This document shows, piece by piece, positions 14,805 through 23,261 of a DNA stretch of 64,000 nucleotides. Position 1 is the first letter of the stretch. The number at the start of each line of letters is the position of its first letter. The position numbers were made by a program, and so were the translations under genes. The stretch comes from Flavobacterium sp. (GTDB lineage Bacteria; Bacteroidota; Bacteroidia; Flavobacteriales; Flavobacteriaceae): positions 1 through 64,000 of the forward strand of contig NZ_JAPZUB010000037.1 in assembly GCF_027533505.1 (NCBI RefSeq), given 5' to 3'. Under the pieces are notes generated by a model. The model ran no database searches. It was given only the letters and a program-made list of their open reading frames with translations, and was not told where the DNA came from.

Positions 14805-17800
14805 TTACTTTTTCACAAAAGGACGCACTACCGATTGCGTAGTATCACTTAACCGAATCCAATAGGTTCCTTGGGGTAAGTCGGCCACATCCAACGAAGC
14901 CCCTGTTAACGTACCTTGTCGTACCGTTTGCCCTAATGCATTGACAATTGTATACGCACTAAAATCGACAGGCGCTGTCCACGTCAACTCCGTTTGCACC
15001 GGATTGGGGAACAAACGCAAATCAGCAAGCGCTATTTCACCAACAGTCAAAGCATTATTATAAACACAAACCACAAAGTTAGCCGCCGTAGTCAGTGCCG
15101 CATTCACATTAAACACCCGAATCAAATAGGTAGCGCCCACCGTCAAATTGTTCAAATTCACAATCTCGGTGGCACTGGTTCCCGCTTGACTCATGCAATT
15201 AATCACGCTACCCGAACAAGATGTTTCATATACTTGAAAGCCGTGATTGACGCCTGTACCTCCCGAGATTTGAACCGTCATGGACGATAAGGGGGCCACA
15301 AACGAATACCACACATCTTGAGAAGCGGTAGCCGCACAAGTAGGCGCTGGGGCTTCAATCGTCGCTCCCGCTAAGGATACCACGGGACCGTTACAGGCAT
15401 TAGAAGGTGTGATTGGCGTTGCATTGGCACACGCATCGTTGGCAGGTTGTGGGAAACCTTGTACACAAATGGTAAATGTACTGGTGATTACCCCGTTGGT
15501 TGCCGACGCCACCCGAACAAAGTATACGTTACCCGGCACAAAATTGTTGTTTAAATACACTTCAGAAGCGCCATTCCCAACAGTATTGATACACGCGATG
15601 GCCGTTCCCGTACAACTTCCCTCAAAAACTTCTAGGACAACATTAAAGTTATTACCTGGGTTTACCGTAATACTGGTGGTCGCTTGGGTAGCGGTAAATT
15701 GATACCACACATCTTGAATAGAGGACGTTACACAACTCGGAATAGCGCCAGTAGCTGTAGCCCCGTTAAACGTTCCCGTGGTTAATGCGCAGCTTGTACT
15801 TGAAGTAAGCACTTGAGCATTGGCACAGGCATCGTTGGCCGGTTGCGGGTAATTTTGAACACAAATGACAAAGCCCAACGTAGACAAGCTCGCTGTAGTG
15901 TTCAGTACACGGACGTAATAGGTGGTTCCGACGACAAAATTGGTGTCGACATAAAACTCGGAAACACTCGATCCCGTTTGATTTTGACACGCTACTAATG
16001 TGCCTGTACACGAATTGGAATAGATTTCAAACGCCACATTCAAGTTCGTACTGGGTCCGACCGACACACTCATTGTAGGCGCCGTTGCGGTAAACTGGAA
16101 CCATAAATCTTGCCCTGCATTGGGGGCACACGTCGACACTCCTCCGTTTAAGGTACTGCCTGCAAAAGTAGCGGAGGTTGCCACACAGGTTTCGGCAGGA
16201 GTTAATACCAAAGCATTGGCACAGGTATTATTTGCTGGCGTTGGATAATTTTGAATACAAATGGTAAATCCAGCGGTATTGATTTGCGCTGTAGCCGAGA
16301 GCACTCGCACATAATACACGCTGCCTACCTCAAACGTACTGTTTAAAAAGGTTTCGGTTGCTCCGGAGCCGCCGTTATTAAAACACCCCAAAAGCGTTCC
16401 CGTACAACTTCCGCTGTAGACTTCAAAAGCGACATTCAAATTGTTTAAAGGCGTTACTGTAATGCCCATCGTTGGATCGGTAGCCGTAAATTGGTACCAC
16501 ACATCATGCGGACTCGTGGGAACACACGCTGCTGCAGGTCCGCTAAACAAGGCACCGCTCATCGTTCCTGAAGTTGGATTACAAAGGTTTGATGGCGTCA
16601 GCACTTGGGCGTTCGCACAGGCATCGTTGGCCGGTTGCGGATAATTTTGAACACAGATGACAAAATTAAGTGTAGATAGGGCCGCACTAACATTGAATAC
16701 CCGTACAAAATAGGTGGTCCCCACTACAAAATTGGAATTCACAAAAAACTCAGAAACCCCAGTACTCGTTTGACTCACACAAGCGATGGATGTCCCTGTG
16801 CACGACCCTGCGAAAATTTCGAATCCAACATTCAAACTACTATTGGGTCCTACCGATACACTCATGGTTGGATCGGTGGCGGTAAATTGGTACCACACAT
16901 CCTGCGAAGCGGTGTTGGCACAGGCTGGAGCCGCAGTAGAAAGGGTTGCCCCGTTGAAAGCTCCTGAAGTGGCGTTACAGGTTGGAGACGGCGTTAAAGT
17001 AATCGCATTGGCACACAAATCGTTGGGTTGCGTGGGAATGTTTTGCACGCAGATGGTAAAACCGCCCGTGACCAATGAGGCACTCGAATGCAACACCCGG
17101 ATGTAATAGGTTGTACCCACTACAAAATTACTCGCCAACAAGGTTTCTGTCGAACCGGCACCAAATTGACCGATACAAGAAAATACAGTACCTGTACAAC
17201 TGCCGGAATACACTTCAAACGCAACATTCAAATTATTAAGCGGTACTACCGTAATGCGGTTGCTGCTGTCGGTGGCGGTAAAGCTGTACCACACATCTTG
17301 ATTGGAGGCTGAGGCACAGGTTGGCGCCGGGGTGGTACGACTTGATCCGCTGAACGTGCCCGAGGTGGCGTTACAGGTTAATGCGGGCGTGAGCGTGACC
17401 GCATTGGCGCATTCGTCGTTGGCGGGTGTGGGATAATTTTGAACACAAATCGTAAACGCATTCGTAGCCAAACCGGCACTCGCATTGAGTACCCGTACAA
17501 AATAGGTATTGCCTACCACGAAGTTATTGTTGAAATAGGATTCGGTTGAGCCTGATCCAAACTGACTGATACAGGCCACTGAGGTTCCGGTACAGCTGCT
17601 ATCTAACACATCGAAAGCGACGTTGACATTCCCGTTAGGAACAACCGTCACACTCATGGTAGGGTCGGTCGCTACAAAGCGGTACCATACATCCTGAGAA
17701 GCGGTAGTAGCACAAGCCGGCGCGGTGGTCGTGCGACTCGATCCGCTGAACGTGCCCGAGGTGGCGTTACAGGTTAATGCGGGTGTGAGCGTGACCGCAT

Positions 17801-18671
17801 TGGCACATTCGTCGTTGGCGGGTGTGGGATAATTTTGAACACAAATCGTAAACGCATTCGTAGCCAAACCGGCACTCGCATTGAGAACCCGTACAAAATA
17901 GGTATTGCCTACCACGAAGTTGTTGTTGAAATAAGATTCGGTTGAACCGCCCCCAAACTGACCGATACACGCCACTGAGGTTCCGGTACAACTCCCGTCC
18001 AAGACATCGAAAGCGACGTTGACATTCCCGTTAGGCACTACGGTCACACTCATGGTGGGGTCGGTCGCCACAAAGCGGTACCACACATCCTGAGAAGCGG
18101 TAGTAGCACAAGCCGGCGCCGCGGTCGTGCGACTCGATCCGCTGAACGTGCCTGAGGTGGCGTTACAAGTTAGTGCGGGTGTGAGCGTGACCGCATTGGC
18201 ACATTCGTCGTTGGCGGAGGGCGCAAACTGTTGCACACAAACGGTAAATCCTGCGGTGGAGGTTCCACTACTTGCATTCATCACGCGTATAAAATAGGGT
18301 GTACCTGGAGTGAATATATTTCCAAAATAGGATTCGGTTGAGCCGCCCCCAAACTGTCCAATACACACTACTGAGGTTCCCGTACAACTGCCTTCCAAAA
18401 CTTCAAAAGCGACATTGAGTCCTCCAGCAGGAACCACCGTAACACTCATAGTAGCCTGTGTTGCGGTAAAGCGGTACCATACATCTTGCGAAGCCGTAGA
18501 GGCACAGGTGGGTTGGGGTGTAGTGCGGGTGGCACCGTTAAACGAACCCGAAACGGCATTACAGGTATTGGCAGGCGTAAGTTCAATTGCGTTGGCACAT
18601 TCATCGTTTTGTGACCAACCGCTTAGGATACCCGTAAAGAGTACAAAAAGTAAGCGTAATTTTCTTTCCAT
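14805..18671 (-). CDS. Secreted nine-repeat surface protein with T9SS type A signal
   Basis: A 1288-residue secreted protein. Residues 1-21 form a signal peptide (MERKLRLLFVLFTG). Nine tandem repeats of exactly 132 residues follow, each opening with a form of NDxCANA, with two or more Cys pairs, a QDVWYxFxAT segment and a YFVRVLNASA strand, i.e. a beta-sandwich of the kind seen in Bacteroidota adhesins. The C terminus (LFPNPV then the GTYWIRL strand and FVKK) is a type A type IX sorting domain. The first ATG at 18689 lies within a -7 box, so the Met at 18671 is chosen. The protein is likely exported and anchored at the surface; binding partner unknown. Confidence 0.88.
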   Translation of the reverse strand: MERKLRLLFVLFTGILSGWSQNDECANAIELTPANTCNAVSGSFNGATRTTPQPTCASTASQDVWYRFTATQATMSVTVVPAGGLNVAFEVLEGSCTGTSVVCIGQFGGGSTESYFGNIFTPGTPYFIRVMNASSGTSTAGFTVCVQQFAPSANDECANAVTLTPALTCNATSGTFSGSSRTTAAPACATTASQDVWYRFVATDPTMSVTVVPNGNVNVAFDVLDGSCTGTSVACIGQFGGGSTESYFNNNFVVGNTYFVRVLNASAGLATNAFTICVQNYPTPANDECANAVTLTPALTCNATSGTFSGSSRTTTAPACATTASQDVWYRFVATDPTMSVTVVPNGNVNVAFDVLDSSCTGTSVACISQFGSGSTESYFNNNFVVGNTYFVRVLNASAGLATNAFTICVQNYPTPANDECANAVTLTPALTCNATSGTFSGSSRTTPAPTCASASNQDVWYSFTATDSSNRITVVPLNNLNVAFEVYSGSCTGTVFSCIGQFGAGSTETLLASNFVVGTTYYIRVLHSSASLVTGGFTICVQNIPTQPNDLCANAITLTPSPTCNATSGAFNGATLSTAAPACANTASQDVWYQFTATDPTMSVSVGPNSSLNVGFEIFAGSCTGTSIACVSQTSTGVSEFFVNSNFVVGTTYFVRVFNVSAALSTLNFVICVQNYPQPANDACANAQVLTPSNLCNPTSGTMSGALFSGPAAACVPTSPHDVWYQFTATDPTMGITVTPLNNLNVAFEVYSGSCTGTLLGCFNNGGSGATETFLNSTFEVGSVYYVRVLSATAQINTAGFTICIQNYPTPANNTCANALVLTPAETCVATSATFAGSTLNGGVSTCAPNAGQDLWFQFTATAPTMSVSVGPSTNLNVAFEIYSNSCTGTLVACQNQTGSSVSEFYVDTNFVVGTTYYVRVLNTTASLSTLGFVICVQNYPQPANDACANAQVLTSSTSCALTTGTFNGATATGAIPSCVTSSIQDVWYQFTATQATTSITVNPGNNFNVVLEVFEGSCTGTAIACINTVGNGASEVYLNNNFVPGNVYFVRVASATNGVITSTFTICVQGFPQPANDACANATPITPSNACNGPVVSLAGATIEAPAPTCAATASQDVWYSFVAPLSSMTVQISGGTGVNHGFQVYETSCSGSVINCMSQAGTSATEIVNLNNLTVGATYLIRVFNVNAALTTAANFVVCVYNNALTVGEIALADLRLFPNPVQTELTWTAPVDFSAYTIVNALGQTVRQGTLTGASLDVADLPQGTYWIRLSDTTQSVVRPFVKK
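15045..18608. repeat. Nine tandem 396-base coding repeats
   Basis: Repeat starts, read as the NDxC codons on the minus strand, fall at 18608, 18212, 17816, 17420, 17024, 16628, 16232, 15836 and 15440, always exactly 396 bases apart. Units 2, 3 and 4 (about 17025-18212) are almost identical at the nucleotide level, while the others are more diverged. Confidence 0.92.
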
Positions 18672-18686
18672 TTTTTCAATTTTTGA

Positions 18687-18694
18687 CAAAAATA
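18687..18694 (-). promoter_or_regulatory. -7 box TATTTTTG for the repeat protein gene
   Basis: Minus-strand TATTTTTG matches TAnnTTTG perfectly and lies 16 bases before the chosen start at 18671. It overlaps the first ATG of the longest frame and so rules that start out. Confidence 0.5.
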
Positions 18695-18794
18695 ATGCAA
18701 CTCTGTAAGATTTAACCCCCTGATTTTAGGTAAAATGTTAATAGGGGGTATAAAAATTTTTAATTTAATAATTTTATAGAGAAAGGATAACATC

Positions 18795-18828
18795 TTTGGT
18801 TAGAACTCCGATTCATTTTGTATTTTCG
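18795..18828 (+). promoter_or_regulatory. Promoter of the KAS III-like gene
   Basis: TTTG at 18795-18798 and TATTTTCG at 18821-18828 are 22 bases apart, a 7/8 match to the -7 box, 18 bases before the start codon. Confidence 0.45.
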
Positions 18829-18846
18829 AGTGCTAAAAAAAAGAAA

Positions 18847-19905
18847 ATGTCGATAAAAATCACCGGATCGGGAAGTTACATCCCAACGGAAACGGTCACC
18901 AACTTGGACTTCGCCCGCCACCAATTTCTCAATGAAGACGGAACGCCTTTTCCCTACTCGAATGAAGTCGTTGCAGAGAAATTTTTGGAAATAACAGGCA
19001 TTCAAGAACGGCGGTATGCCTCCGATGATTTACTCACTTCTGATATTGCGACTATCGCGGCCCAACGCGCTATTGCCGATGCGGGTATCGATCCTGAAAG
19101 CTTGGATTACATCATCTTTGCACACAATTTTGGCAACGTCAAGAAAGGCGCCATTCAGACGGATATTTTGCCCAGTTTGGCAACGCGAGTGAAATATGAT
19201 TTAAAAATCAAGAATCCGAAATGTGTCGCTTACGACATTCTCTTTGGATGTCCGGGTTGGGTAGAAGGCGTCATTCAAGCCTATGCGTTTATCAAAGCGG
19301 GCATGGCCAAAAAATGTTTGGTAATTGGTGCCGAAACCTTATCCCGCGTAGTCGATATTCACGACCGGGATTCGATGATTTATTCCGATGGGGCAGGCGC
19401 GACTATTATTGAAGAAACGAATGCGTCAGGTGGAATTTTGGCCCATGAAACGGCAACGTTTGCGCATGACGAAGCGTATTATTTGTATTTCGGCAATTCG
19501 TTCAACAAAAACCACGACCCCGATGTGCGTTATATCAAAATGTACGGGCGTAAAATTTATGAATTTGCCCTAAGCAATGTGCCCAAAGCCATGGCCGCTT
19601 GTTTGGAAAAAAGCGGTGTGGCTATTTCGCAAGTCAAAAAAGTGTTGATCCATCAAGCCAACGAGAAAATGGATGAAGCTATTATTCATCGTTTTTTTAA
19701 GTTATACAAACAATCGCCTCCGGAAGGTGTCATGCCCATGAGCATTCATAAACTGGGAAATAGCAGCGTGGCTACCGTACCTACACTCTATGATTTATTG
19801 ATCAAAGGACAAATTGAACATCAGGAATTGCATTCGGGCGATGTCGTGATTTTTGCATCGGTAGGCGCAGGGATGAATATCAATGCGATCATTTATCAAA
19901 TGTAA
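18847..19905 (+). CDS. 3-oxoacyl-ACP synthase III family protein
   Basis: A 352-residue FabH-like thiolase-fold enzyme with the catalytic triad Cys135 (FGCPGW), His269 (IHQAN) and Asn305 (GNSS). KAS III enzymes condense an acyl-CoA starter with malonyl-ACP. The protein has the insertions of the Bacteroidota 'ketoacyl-ACP synthase III family' rather than the core FabH, so a role in a special lipid, such as flexirubin or starter-unit formation, is possible. The start at 18847 is chosen because the 17 upstream codons overlap the promoter. It is monocistronic, divergent from the repeat protein. Confidence 0.88.
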   Translation: MSIKITGSGSYIPTETVTNLDFARHQFLNEDGTPFPYSNEVVAEKFLEITGIQERRYASDDLLTSDIATIAAQRAIADAGIDPESLDYIIFAHNFGNVKKGAIQTDILPSLATRVKYDLKIKNPKCVAYDILFGCPGWVEGVIQAYAFIKAGMAKKCLVIGAETLSRVVDIHDRDSMIYSDGAGATIIEETNASGGILAHETATFAHDEAYYLYFGNSFNKNHDPDVRYIKMYGRKIYEFALSNVPKAMAACLEKSGVAISQVKKVLIHQANEKMDEAIIHRFFKLYKQSPPEGVMPMSIHKLGNSSVATVPTLYDLLIKGQIEHQELHSGDVVIFASVGAGMNINAIIYQM

Positions 19906-19930
19906 TCTAGCCTACTCAAAATACCCTAAC

Positions 19931-20023
19931 CTAGGTGCACCACAAATAATATCCCGCGGCAAATAAGGTAGCGTACAACACGACTAAAGTAATCTCCAAA
20001 CGGTATTTTGTAAAAAGCTGCAT
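19931..20023 (-). CDS. Possible 30-residue membrane peptide
   Basis: A short minus-strand frame begins at 20023 and codes for 30 residues. After a basic start (MQLFTKYRLEI) it has one continuous hydrophobic stretch (about residues 11-27) and ends in WCT. It fills most of the gap between two plus-strand genes, with an A-rich leader before the ATG. This is the normal shape of a small inner-membrane protein. There is no further evidence that it is translated. Confidence 0.4.
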   Translation of the reverse strand: MQLFTKYRLEITLVVLYATLFAAGYYLWCT

Positions 20024-20154
20024 GGTTTATTTTTTGTAAAAATGCCCATTTATTGTAAATGCGACACACATAAATACACGAATCACTGGTTTGAATTCGT
20101 ATACGGATTGTTTTGAGGCGTATTTGTAAATGTGATTCCTAAGAATTTTATTTA

Positions 20155-20162
20155 TAATTTTG
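20155..20162 (+). promoter_or_regulatory. -7 box TAATTTTG before the methyltransferase gene
   Basis: A perfect TAnnTTTG match 19 bases before the start codon at 20182; the nearest TTTG upstream is 28 bases away, longer than usual. Confidence 0.45.
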
Positions 20163-20181
20163 TGCCGCTTCGTTCTATTGC

Positions 20182-20724
20182 ATGAAGCCCTTTGGTATGT
20201 ACGAGAAAACCTATCCCTCCAAACGATTCCGAATCACGTTGGAATTTTTAAAAAAACACATTGCAACTACGGAAACCGTTTTTGATTTAGGCGTCCCGAA
20301 TCCGTTTTCCAAAATCATGGAGGATAATGGATATACCGTTCTAAATACCCACGGGGAAGATATCGATCTCGACCAATCAGCTTTGCAGCAAGCGAATTAT
20401 AGCGTATTTACTGCGTTTGAAATTTTTGAACACTTACTCAATCCGTTTACGGTGTTGCAACAGGTGAAAGCCGACAAAGTCCTCATTTCAATTCCCTTAC
20501 GCCTTTGGTTTTCGCCCGCTTATCGTAGCAAAACCGACCCTTGGGACCGGCATTACCATGAATTTGAAGATTGGCAATTGGACTGGTTGTTGGAAAAAGC
20601 GGGATTCACCATTGTCGATCGCGTCAAGTTTACCCATCCCGTAAAAAAAATAGGGATTCGTCCGTTCTTCCGTTGGTTTACCCCTCGGTATTATTTGGTC
20701 TACGCCCAACGAAAAACGTCTTAA
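20182..20724 (+). CDS. Class I SAM-dependent methyltransferase
   Basis: A 180-residue protein with a methyltransferase layout: VFDLGVPNPF (about 34-43) as motif I, EIFEHLLNPF as the post-II acidic motif, then KVLISIPLRLWF. A Trp- and His-rich part (DPWDRHYHEFEDWQLDWL) precedes the C-terminal strand. It lies 9 bases before a family 2 glycosyltransferase, and the two are probably co-transcribed and act in surface glycan or lipid modification. The substrate cannot be given. Confidence 0.8.
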   Translation: MKPFGMYEKTYPSKRFRITLEFLKKHIATTETVFDLGVPNPFSKIMEDNGYTVLNTHGEDIDLDQSALQQANYSVFTAFEIFEHLLNPFTVLQQVKADKVLISIPLRLWFSPAYRSKTDPWDRHYHEFEDWQLDWLLEKAGFTIVDRVKFTHPVKKIGIRPFFRWFTPRYYLVYAQRKTS

Positions 20725-20733
20725 TTTCCAGTT

Positions 20734-21597
20734 ATGTTGCGGTTTGCGGTCGTTATTCCTACGTACAATGAAGAAGCGTTTATCGGACAAACGTTGGCAT
20801 CTCTCATGGCCCAAACGCAGCTACCCCAAGAAATTATCGTGGTCAATGACGGCTCCACCGATACCACAGCTGCCATTGTTGCATCGTTGGCTGCGCGTTA
20901 TCCGCAAATTCAATTAGTCCATACCGCCTCCGAAGCCATTCACCTCCCAGGAAGTAAAGTCATTCAAGCGTTTCAGGTGGGTGAAAAAGCACTGACACTT
21001 CCTTATGATGTGATTGCTAAATTTGACGCCGATTTAATTTTTCCACCCGATTATATCGCCACACTAAACGCCCATTTTGAAGCCGATTCGAAGGTAGGAA
21101 TGGTCGGTGGATTTTGTTATATCGAAAAAAATGGGACATGGGTACTCGAAAACTTGACCGACAAAGATCATATCCGTGGCGCCCTGAAAGCCTACCGCAA
21201 AGAAGCTTTTCAGGCCATCGGTGGCTTACGTCCGCAGATGGGTTGGGATACGGTTGATGAGTTGTTGTGCCACTTTTACGGTTGGAAAATTATCACCAAC
21301 GAACGTTTGCAGGTGAAACACTTAAAACCCACGGGAGCCAGTTATAACCAAGCCGCCCGCTTCAAACAAGGAGAAGCGTTTTACACCTTAGGCTATGGAT
21401 TTTGGATTACTGCTATTGCGGCTTTAAAACTCGCCCAACGCAAACAAAAACCACTCCTGTTTTGGGATTATCTTCGCGGCTACTGGAAAGCCCAAAAGGC
21501 CCAAAAACCCTTATTAGTCACTCCCGAACAAGCGCGTTTTATACGTCGCTACCGTTGGCAAAAAATGCGTTCCAAACTACACGGGGTTTGGCGTTAA
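20734..21597 (+). CDS. Family 2 glycosyltransferase
   Basis: A 287-residue GT-A enzyme. FAVVIPTYNEEAFIGQTL opens the nucleotide-sugar fold, VVNDGSTDTT follows, and KFDADLIFPPDY gives the DxD metal site. WDTVDEL further on supplies the acceptor-side acidic residues. There are no membrane spans, so it acts at the cytoplasmic face, probably on a lipid-linked or cell-surface glycan together with the upstream methyltransferase. It is not linked to the following lipid-transport genes, which have their own promoter. Confidence 0.88.
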   Translation: MLRFAVVIPTYNEEAFIGQTLASLMAQTQLPQEIIVVNDGSTDTTAAIVASLAARYPQIQLVHTASEAIHLPGSKVIQAFQVGEKALTLPYDVIAKFDADLIFPPDYIATLNAHFEADSKVGMVGGFCYIEKNGTWVLENLTDKDHIRGALKAYRKEAFQAIGGLRPQMGWDTVDELLCHFYGWKIITNERLQVKHLKPTGASYNQAARFKQGEAFYTLGYGFWITAIAALKLAQRKQKPLLFWDYLRGYWKAQKAQKPLLVTPEQARFIRRYRWQKMRSKLHGVWR

Positions 21598-21705
21598 TCG
21601 TTGTGAGGTCTGAGACTTTAATTTCAAATTAACCTAGAGAATTACTGCACTACAATGAATCCTATGGGTGCTGCAATGTACACGAAATCCACCCCCCGCG
21701 CTATC

Positions 21706-21735
21706 TTGGTCTTTCAAAAAATAAGCGTACTTTTG
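21706..21735 (+). promoter_or_regulatory. Strong promoter of the mlaE-mlaF operon
   Basis: TTG at 21706-21708, a 19-base spacer, then a perfect TACTTTTG at 21728-21735, 22 bases before the ATG at 21757. This is one of the best promoter matches in the window. Confidence 0.7.
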
Positions 21736-21756
21736 TGCCAATCATAACCCGAACGG

Positions 21757-22497
21757 ATGCTTCGTTATCTCACACAAATTGGACAATATTTCTTGATGAT
21801 CAAGGAGGTATTTTCGAAGCCTACCAAATGGTCAGTGATGCGCGGTTTACTGTTCAAAGAAATCGATGACTTGATAATCGATTCATTGGGTATTGTTTGT
21901 TTTATTTCTTTTTTTGTGGGCGGTGTTGTCTCCATCCAAACGGCATTGAACTTGACCAATCCGTTGATTCCAAAATTTCTTATCGGATTTGCAACGCGGC
22001 AATCGGTGATTCTCGAATTTGCCCCTACTTTTATTTCCATCATTATGGCGGGTAAAATGGGGTCGTTTATCACCTCCAGCATCGGAACCATGCGGGTTAC
22101 CGAACAAATTGATGCGTTAGAAGTCATGGGAGTAAATTCGCTCAACTATTTGGTATTCCCCAAAATGATGGCCCTGCTACTCTACCCTTTTGTTATTGGC
22201 ATCGCTATGTTTTTGGGCGTTTTAGGCGGCTGGATGGGTGGTGTTTACGGTGGATTTACGAGTAGTGCGCAATTTATTCAAGGGATACAAACCGAATTCA
22301 TTCCGTTTCACATTACCTACGCCTTTATCAAAACCTTTGTCTTTGCCTTTTTATTGGCTACCATTCCCTCTTTTCATGGCTATTATATGAAAGGTGGCGC
22401 CTTAGAGGTCGGAAAAGCGAGTACGGTTTCTTTTGTGTGGACCTCTGTCGTCATTATTTTGACCAACTATATCTTAACCCAATTACTTTTGGCATGA
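21757..22497 (+). CDS. mlaE: MlaE-family ABC transporter permease
   Basis: A 246-residue permease of the MlaE/YrbE family with five to six hydrophobic segments and the family features GKMGSFITSSIGTMRVTEQI and DALEVMGVNSL, which form the coupling helix. The Mla system moves phospholipids between inner and outer membranes and keeps outer-membrane asymmetry. The stop overlaps the ATPase start by 4 bases. The periplasmic MlaD substrate-binding partner is not in this window. Confidence 0.9.
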   Translation: MLRYLTQIGQYFLMIKEVFSKPTKWSVMRGLLFKEIDDLIIDSLGIVCFISFFVGGVVSIQTALNLTNPLIPKFLIGFATRQSVILEFAPTFISIIMAGKMGSFITSSIGTMRVTEQIDALEVMGVNSLNYLVFPKMMALLLYPFVIGIAMFLGVLGGWMGGVYGGFTSSAQFIQGIQTEFIPFHITYAFIKTFVFAFLLATIPSFHGYYMKGGALEVGKASTVSFVWTSVVIILTNYILTQLLLA

Positions 22498-23261
22498 TTG
22501 AAGTTAAAGACATTGAGAAATCGTTTGGGAGTGCCAAAGTGTTGAAAGGGATTACCACGACATTTGAAACGGGGAAAACCAACCTGATCATTGGACAAAG
22601 TGGCTCGGGAAAAACGGTGCTGTTGAAGTCCTTGTTGGGCATCCACCAACCCGATCACGGCATTATCTCTTTTGACGGACGAATTCTTTCCCACATGGAT
22701 GCCGATGAACGTAGAGCGCTACGTACCGAAATAGGAATGGTTTTTCAAGGGAGTGCCTTATTTGACAGCATGACCGTAGAAGAAAATGTAGCTTTTCCAC
22801 TGAAAATGTTTACCACCAAGACTCCAGCGGAAATTAAAGAACGGGTTGATTTTGTTATTGACCGGGTAAATTTGGTCAATGCCCATCATAAAAAACCTTC
22901 GGAGTTATCGGGAGGGATGCAAAAGCGGGTGGCAATTGCACGTGCCATAGTCAATAATCCGCGCTATTTATTTTGTGACGAACCCAATTCGGGACTGGAC
23001 CCCAAAACCTCTATCGTTATTGACAACTTGATTCATGAAATTACCGTCGAATACAATATCACTACCGTGGTAAATACCCACGATATGAATTCGGTAATGG
23101 AAATAGGAGAAAAAATTGTCTTTCTCAAAGAAGGGATTTTAGCTTGGGAAGGCTCCAAAAAGGAAATTTTCAAAACGGATAACGAAGCGGTAACCGATTT
23201 TGTTTACTCTTCCAATTTGTTTAAAAAAATACGCAAAGCACAAAACCGCGACGACAGTTAA
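22494..23261 (+). CDS. mlaF: MlaF-family ABC transporter ATPase
   Basis: A 255-residue ATPase with a Walker A GQSGSGKT (34-41), the ABC signature LSGGMQ (138-143), a Walker B ending CDEP (161-164) and an H-loop His196. It powers the MlaE permease encoded just before it. The start at 22494 uses the ATGA overlap; the longer frame from 22437 lies inside mlaE. Its last 4 bases overlap the stop of the convergent gene at 23258. Confidence 0.92.
   Translation: MIEVKDIEKSFGSAKVLKGITTTFETGKTNLIIGQSGSGKTVLLKSLLGIHQPDHGIISFDGRILSHMDADERRALRTEIGMVFQGSALFDSMTVEENVAFPLKMFTTKTPAEIKERVDFVIDRVNLVNAHHKKPSELSGGMQKRVAIARAIVNNPRYLFCDEPNSGLDPKTSIVIDNLIHEITVEYNITTVVNTHDMNSVMEIGEKIVFLKEGILAWEGSKKEIFKTDNEAVTDFVYSSNLFKKIRKAQNRDDS

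Noticed and set aside
20101..20181. Search for a tRNA or small RNA upstream of the methyltransferase gene
   Set aside because: No cloverleaf or stable hairpin could be drawn; only a -7 box is seen.
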